A stretch of DNA of 12,853 nucleotides, taken from the NCBI GenBank assembly GCA_001970855.1, contig LSSN01003578.1, forward strand, positions 1 to 12,853. The letters run 5' to 3'. The notes beneath the pieces were generated by a model. The model had not been told where the DNA came from and searched no databases. It saw only the letters and a program-made list of their open reading frames with translations. Below are positions 7,435-12,853 of the stretch, piece by piece. The stretch's first letter is position 1; each line of letters starts with the position of its first letter. The translations under genes and the position numbers were made by a program. The DNA is from Smittium culicis. Taxonomy: Eukaryota; Kickxellomycota; Harpellomycetes; Harpellales; Legeriomycetaceae.

Positions 7435-8800
7435 GTGAGACGAGTAACTTTGTTCTTTAGGAACAAAGCCCAAGCTGGGATAACATAATTAACTCAAGAA
7501 CTGAACCCCCAGATATTAAAAAAAAACGAAAATGAATTCGTCCTTGTAACACTGTTTAAAATACGACAGGTAACGGCCCTGTAAAAAGAAAAATTGCATG
7601 TTTAGGTGGATAACTCATTGAAGCTGGGGCTATCAATACGAGAAATCAGCCAAGATATTAATGATTCAGTTGAAAAAGTGCTTATTTAATTTAGAAAAAT
7701 TCAAACGTGCTTTGAATTCCACAATCGAAGCTAAATTCTTTTGTTAAAATTTATAGACAAAAATTATATGAAAAAGCAAAAAAAAAAAATTGAAATGAAA
7801 TATAAAGAAATTTTTTTTGATTTTTTGAAAGTCACAGAATCTTCTGATGATTTCAAAAAAAAAAAATTATGATACCGTCATACAGTGGCTTGAGCGTTTG
7901 AGAAGTTGCTCTAAAAGCGTAAAAAGAGCTTTATAAAATATAAGTTCTAGATATAATCGCATCTTAAATATAGGAATATAAACAAATTCCCATCTAAGAG
8001 TATTAAAATGATTCTAAAAACTAAAAACAATATCGAAATTCCAAACTCATTAGAAATAATGGAAGTTAAAGTTTTATTGCTCTGGAAACGAGCTCAACAT
8101 TTATTAACGTTTGGTAAAAAAAAAATTATCATTCGAAAAACCAATGTGATGAATTAAAAAAAATCGAGTTAAAATTAAAAAGAAGGGTATCAAAATCAAA
8201 AAAAATAAATTCCAAGAACCTATATCAAACTGGAATAGATTGGATAGCGTAAATAATAATATAAATCCTGAAAATAACAAAAATTCTAAAGACTTGATTA
8301 TTGTTGAAAATTTCGTATAGAATCGGGAATCGCTAGTACAAATTCGGGTGAATCAATTACTACACTGAATGTATTGCAAAAATAGTGCTCAAATATGTTA
8401 CTCTCTAAAAATAAAATTAAATTTATTAATAGTGCTGAAAAAATTGTGAAAAAAACAAAGATAATAACTTTGCAGATACTGATACCTGGTTTGATTCTGG
8501 AGATGATATTATGGATCGCTGTCTTATATTCAAGTACCACTCTAAGAATTCTTTCTAAATTTCATAAAAACACTAGTAGCATTAAAAATAATTAAAATAA
8601 AATTGCAAAGATTTAAAATCTGCAAAACATTATTATGAAAAAAATTACACAGCCTAATATAACTAAACCTAGCTAGGCCTCATAAGAATCTACTGCTGAT
8701 ATGAATGAGTCTTCAGATCTAAAAAATTACTAGAAAATAAAAATGCTATAAATAATAACATTTCTGCTGAAGTGAAAATGAGACTCGCTTTATTATTTAA
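7431..8800 (+). pseudogene. Decayed LINE ORF1
   Basis: Reading from the ATG at 7431 gives MGETSNFVL, a stop (TAG at 7458-7460), then EQSPSWDNI, which aligns with KQGPSWANV of the intact ORF1. A frameshift at the A-run near 7520 leads to KNENEFVLVTLFK (intact: KSENKFVPVSLFK), then KRKIACLGG-like and later segments in shifting frames. The zinc knuckle is lost: the triplets aligned with C224 and C227 read TTA and GGT. The C-terminal end remains recognisable (NNNISAEVKMR against ENNISTEVEMEIN), ending near 8790. Many differences from the intact copy are C-to-T or G-to-A, for example CAG to TAA, GGA to AGA and TGG to TGA. No functional product is expected. Confidence 0.85.
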
Positions 8801-8868
8801 TTTTTTATACTAAAAAAAAAAAAGAAAAAAAAGCTAAAAAACAGACAAGCCAAAGCTCTCGCTCTAAA

Positions 8869-10345
8869 ATGAACAATTTCAATATCACAACTTTTAGCGT
8901 CAAAGGGATAGCTAATGATAAAAAATAGTAATATTTTTCACTTAACCGAAAAGAAAAATAAAATCAGAGTTCTTTTTTCTGGAAGAAATTAAGATAAAAA
9001 ATGTTGATAAGCTATTCTGGGCCAGTTATTGGAAGAATAAGGTTTCATGGCCCTAATATACAGCAAATATTATTAATAATGATAGCTAAAATATACTAAA
9101 AAAATATTAATGTTTGAAGGTAAGATTAAATACAATTTAATACTACTGTCTAACAACAAAAAAGTATTTTTTTTGTCAATTTATATCTATCAAACTATGA
9201 AAAGGGTTTGTGAATTCTATTTGAATTTATTACAGAAAATATTATATCAAATAGAAAAAATGAAGAATTTTTAATCATGGAAGAGTCAAACCAAATTGTA
9301 TTTTTTATCCAATTAGGTTTATCGATGTGTAATGATGTGTATTTTTAATGCCTTTGAATTTATTGCACAAAACTCTAACGAACTCGGAAAAGCTTTTTTA
9401 TCAGAGAATTACTAAACTCTACTTTTTCTTATATTCCCTTAAAAGATACCAATTTAAAAAAGCACATTTTTATCAATTTAAATTTATTCCTTGAATTTTA
9501 TTAGTATCAAATTATTTATTGCTATTTTATTAACCAAACTAAAATAAAACATATTAAACATTCTTCCAAAAGGCTTTTCAATTGAAAATATTGTTTATGG
9601 TGGCATAATTATGGTCTAAATATGAAACTCGGGGTAGAGAAAAACTAAACTAACAAAAAAAAAAGTGTAGAAATATATAAAGTTTTTAGCCCCAAAAAAA
9701 ATAAAAAAACTGATAAGCAAATTAATTGATGATGATATCATATACAAATAGAAAGAATACTAAAAAGATAAAATTCGTGGATCGACCAAAAATTTTTTAT
9801 AAATGATATTAAAGAAATTTTTCTATTTTTAATATTTGTTATACAGAATTCTCTGATCACAAACGTATCACATTTAAAATAACTAATTGGATATCTTATA
9901 TGATAACTTAAACTGTTAACTGATAGCTAAAAATTAAACTATTAGGTAATAAAATTATAAAAAATGCACATCACTTAATGAATTGGCAAATGTTTAGAAG
10001 AAAATTAAAGATATCTGCATATTTAATGGTAAAATCAGTTAAAAAAACTGTGAAATTTATTCTCTTAAAAAATACTATATACTATAAATTTCTAAAAAAT
10101 GACAACGAAAACTTATCCTCTCATATTTATATAATAGATATTCTCAAATCAATAAAAAAATAATGTAAATTAAAAAAGAAGAACAGGATGGCATTAAAGT
10201 AAGATCCAGCATTAATTGGGCAGAAGATAACGAAAAATCATGCAAATATTTCTAAATCTTTTCAGAATAATAGAAAAAAGATATGAAGTAGCTCATTTTC
10301 TAAGCAATAATTAAATAGTAAAATCTATTAAAGATTTGCTTTCTG
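8869..10345 (+). pseudogene. Decayed LINE ORF2, endonuclease and linker part
   Basis: The ATG at 8869 opens MNNFNITTFSVKGIANDKK and stops at 8926-8928, aligned with KIKITTFNVKGI of the intact copy; the endonuclease Asn is Ser here. Further matches in changing frames are LEEIKIKN, FWASYW, ITENIISNRKNEEFLIM, then EESN in place of GDMN (catalytic Asp lost, 9280-9291), SDHKRITFKITNW (from 9852), LMNWQM near 9975 and DGIKVRSSINWAEDNEKS (from 10187). About 300 bases near 9300-9645 have no counterpart. The recognisable match fades around 10345. The 61-codon open frame at 9978-10163 inside it is chance and out of register. Confidence 0.85.
9300..9645. other. Unmatched AT-rich segment inside the decayed endonuclease
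   Basis: Between the GDMN-equivalent (9280-9291) and the IIYTW-equivalent (near 9735) there are about 440 bases, against about 145 in the intact copy. The extra 300 or so bases hold no open frame, no tail and no terminal repeats that I can recognise. The exact borders are uncertain because both flanks are strongly diverged. Confidence 0.45.
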
Positions 10346-11152
10346 TGTTGAGTTGAGTTGGTTTTATTTATAATTAAAATGAGAGATTGGAAATTATCTT
10401 AAATTTTGTTTACTCAAATTTAAAGTTTATTAATATTTCTCAGGTTTTGGTATTTTTTGAGTTCTATTTTTAATCTTTACTAAAAATTGAATAACTAAAT
10501 CATAGTGATAAAAATATCACCATTTATATAAAAAATAGTAAGTTAACCTTTTTTATTTAATAATATTGTCGTCTAATCGGCGTGATAGGAAGATCTCAAA
10601 GATCTTATATTAGTTATTTCCATAACGAAGTACCTTAGTCGCTGGCCGATTGTCGATGAACTAAAAATTAGTTAATAAAAATCTAAAAATAAAAGAAAAA
10701 GAAAAAAATAGAAAAAAAACTAAAAAAACAAAAAATATATAATCAGATTGAGAAAGGAAATTAGGTTTTTTCACCTTCGAAAAATATATTTTTCTTGATT
10801 CCTGACTTTAACTTAAATTAAGATAGAAATTATTTATTTATAATACATATATTAAAATATTAAGAATAAATTCATTCAAAAAAATTAAATTGAAGTGTCA
10901 ACTCTTAATATTATTGGTTATTAAAATTATAACTAATTTAAGATGCAATGGAACCGGAAGCTGTCGAAAATATAAATTATCTTTTTATTTTCTTACCTAT
11001 TTTTGAATTTATTTAAGACTCTTTATTTATTTTTATTCTTATTTGAATATCTTTAAGCTTCAAAGCGTGAATTATGATTAATTTTTTTATATTGATTAAT
11101 ACCCTACTTCTTTGATTCCAAATCTGGAGTAAAGGATACTAATAATACAATC
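10346..11152. other. About 0.8 kb insertion of unknown type in the decayed ORF2
   Basis: The LINE alignment stops near AAAGATTTG (about 10343) and resumes near CATGAATATATTCTACA (about 11153), which aligns with CATGATTTCTATTCAAA of the intact copy. In the intact element these points are almost adjacent, so about 800 bases were inserted here. The segment has no long open frame; the longest plausible start, at 10948, stops after 22 codons. It contains several short hairpins at 10505-10794 and A-rich tracts at 10675-10740. No terminal inverted repeats or clean target duplication could be found. It may be a SINE-like or MITE-like element or a decayed insertion of host sequence. Confidence 0.5.
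10505..10794. other. Hairpin-rich island, possible structured RNA or small element
   Basis: Perfect short inverted repeats cluster here. GTGATA-AAAA-TATCAC lies at 10505-10520. AATCGGC (10575-10581) pairs with GCCGATT (10645-10651). Inside that 77-base span are AAGATCT-CAA-AGATCTT (10590-10606) and GTTAT-TTCC-ATAAC (10613-10626). Then come AACTAA-AAA-TTAGTT (10659-10673) and the palindrome GAAAAATATATTTTTC (10779-10794). The central span is GC-richer than its surroundings and would fold as a stem closing over two hairpins. It does not match tRNA: the D and T arms and the B box are missing. AT-rich hairpins arise easily by chance; the 7-bp GC-containing closing stem is the part that stands out. 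Confidence 0.35.
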
Positions 11153-12032
11153 CATGAATATATTCTACATTTTTTAAAATTGGTGAAACTTCCGAAAATA
11201 TCAGGCCTATTTTGTTAGAAAAATTAGACAAAAATAATACCAAATAGTATAAGATGAATTAAAAAATAAAATTAATATTAGGAAATGTTAAATACAAAAA
11301 ATGATTCTCCAAATAACAAATACCCAGGTCCAGATGGATTGAGTTTTGAATTTTATAAAAATTGAAAAATTTTAATCTCCTGTAATATGAATATAGTTTT
11401 TAACACTATTTTAGAAATGATAAAATAGAATGAACATATTGGAGAATAAAAAAAAGCTTTTATAGCTAAAAATAGAGGTCTAAAATGCTTTAAAAATTAT
11501 AGATATATAGCATTATCTATTATAGATGAAAAAAAAAGCTCAAAAATTCTTGATAGTAGAATTCAAAAAATAATGGGTAAAATCATAAATAAAAAACATA
11601 AGGATTTTTAAAAAAGATAAAATGATTAATAATATGCTAGCTACAAATGTCCTATTTGAAATTATCAAAATTAAACCAATTATTAAAAATGACTAACTAT
11701 TAATTACTGAACAAGAAAATTTCTTTTTCAGATTCTTATGATCATAACTATTTAAATACTTGTATTATTTTTGTTTTGGTCAGATATTAATCAATTGGAT
11801 TTATAATATTTGCACAAAATCAACTACATCAATTAAAATAAACAGTGAATTGACTCAATAAATTGAAATTAAGCATGGAATTAGAAAAGCAGATCCATTA
11901 TCACCGCTTTATAAAATAATTTAATTGAACCTCTTTTACATTTGTTAAAAAATAAATCAAAACTGAACCCAGCAGCAAATATAAATAATAGAATTTTAGC
12001 TTAACAGAAAATTGATAATATTAATAAAAATT
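11153..12032 (+). pseudogene. Decayed LINE ORF2, reverse transcriptase fingers and palm
   Basis: Aligned segments include DSPNNKYPGPDGLSFEFYKN (11303 on), FKNYRYIALS, MGKIINKKHKDF, NMLATNVLFE, LLITEQEN at motif A (the catalytic Asp codon is GAA at 11709-11711), KINSELTQ, and IKHGIRKADPLSP at motif B (11868-11906). At motif C the Tyr codon of YADD is a TAA stop (12002-12004) and both Asp are gone. Stops and frame changes are frequent. The match ends shortly after this position; no thumb or C-terminal CCHC follows. The RT is certainly non-functional. Confidence 0.85.

Positions 12033-12853
<821 letters not shown>

Larger units (their letters stand above)
7307..12032 (+). mobile_element. Decayed second copy of a related LINE, interrupted and lacking its 3' end
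   Basis: This segment aligns piecewise and in the same order with the intact LINE. The 5' UTR CCAAT block is at 7307-7342, ORF1 at 7431 to about 8800, the start of ORF2 at 8869, SDH of the endonuclease at 9852-9860, the VRS-NWAE block near 10187-10254, SPNNKYPGPDG at 11303-11338, RT motif B at 11868-11906 and the motif C position at about 12002. All reading frames are broken by stops and frameshifts. Unrelated sequence interrupts it near 9300-9645 and about 10346-11152. Nothing matching the RT thumb, C-terminal CCHC, 3' UTR or tail is found after about 12032. The 5' end may extend left into the GC-rich patch near 7148. Confidence 0.85.

Noticed and set aside
8298..8595. Open frames on both strands in the decayed ORF1 (80 and 66 codons)
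   Set aside because: They overlap sequence aligning with the intact ORF1 (around FSDSDD) in other frames; they are chance frames in a pseudogene.
9978..10163. 61-codon open frame MNWQMFRRK...
   Set aside because: It falls within the decayed ORF2 linker. Only its first residues match the intact copy (NEW) before the frame slips, and the rest is Lys/Ile/Tyr-rich noise.
10575..10651. Possible tRNA (77 bases, 7-bp closing stem; AAGAT-CTCAAAG-ATCTT could be read as an anticodon arm with CAA)
   Set aside because: Only 8 bases lie between the closing stem and that hairpin, so no D arm fits. There is no T arm abutting the closing stem and no B box on either strand.
10640..10675. Possible hammerhead-like core (GTCGATGAAC)
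   Set aside because: The invariant CTGATGA and GAAA segments are not both present and the junction lengths do not fit.
10948..11016. Short frame MEPEAVEN... resembling the MEP start of ORF1
   Set aside because: It is only 22 codons, the likeness ends after three residues, and there is no ORF1 sequence downstream.

Overview
The window looks like a piece of a nuclear genome from an AT-rich eukaryote, most likely a fungus. The left edge carries the first coding exon of a spliced gene, with a GTAAGT donor on the minus strand, whose product resembles the yeast Scp160/vigilin multi-KH RNA-binding protein. Nearly everything else is non-LTR retrotransposon (LINE) sequence, ending in a long TAA microsatellite. 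The mix of an Scp160-like gene, an L1/Tx1-type LINE and extreme AT richness would suit an early-diverging fungus such as the gut fungi of Kickxellomycotina. That taxonomic guess is inference and could not be tested here.

Layout: 21-956 (minus) is SCP160-like exon 1, with its intron beginning at 20. Positions 957 to about 1487 are its upstream region, which holds six CCAAT/ATTGG pentamers. About 1488-7030 is an apparently full-length LINE on the plus strand: short 5' UTR, ORF1 (450 aa, zinc-knuckle RNA-binding protein), ORF2 (1291 aa, APE-type endonuclease, reverse transcriptase, C-terminal CCHC), pyrimidine-rich 3' UTR and an A14(TAAAA)n tail. Both ORFs are uninterrupted and the catalytic motifs I can read are present, so the copy is recent and possibly competent.

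7031-7306 is a spacer with a TATA-like box and a small GC-rich island. About 7307-12032 is a second, old, heavily decayed copy of a related LINE in the same orientation. It aligns stretch by stretch with the intact copy (5' UTR block, ORF1, endonuclease, reverse transcriptase fingers and palm) but has many stops and frameshifts and has lost key catalytic residues. It is interrupted by about 0.3 kb of unrelated sequence in the endonuclease region and about 0.8 kb before the reverse transcriptase. The larger interruption contains a cluster of short hairpins around a GC-richer core (10575-10651), which could be a structured RNA or a small element. The old copy stops in the middle of the RT palm and has no visible 3' end. 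12033-12703 has no recognisable gene, and 12704-12853 is an uninterrupted (TAA)50 running into the window edge.

The LINE parts would work together: ORF1 protein coats the element RNA, ORF2 protein nicks an A/T-rich target and reverse-transcribes the RNA from its 3' tail. I see no multi-gene defence, biosynthetic or other novel system. The items most worth following up are the hairpin-rich island, the conserved CCAAT-containing LINE leader, the ORF1/ORF2 junction, and the odd 5'-complete, 3'-missing state of the old copy.
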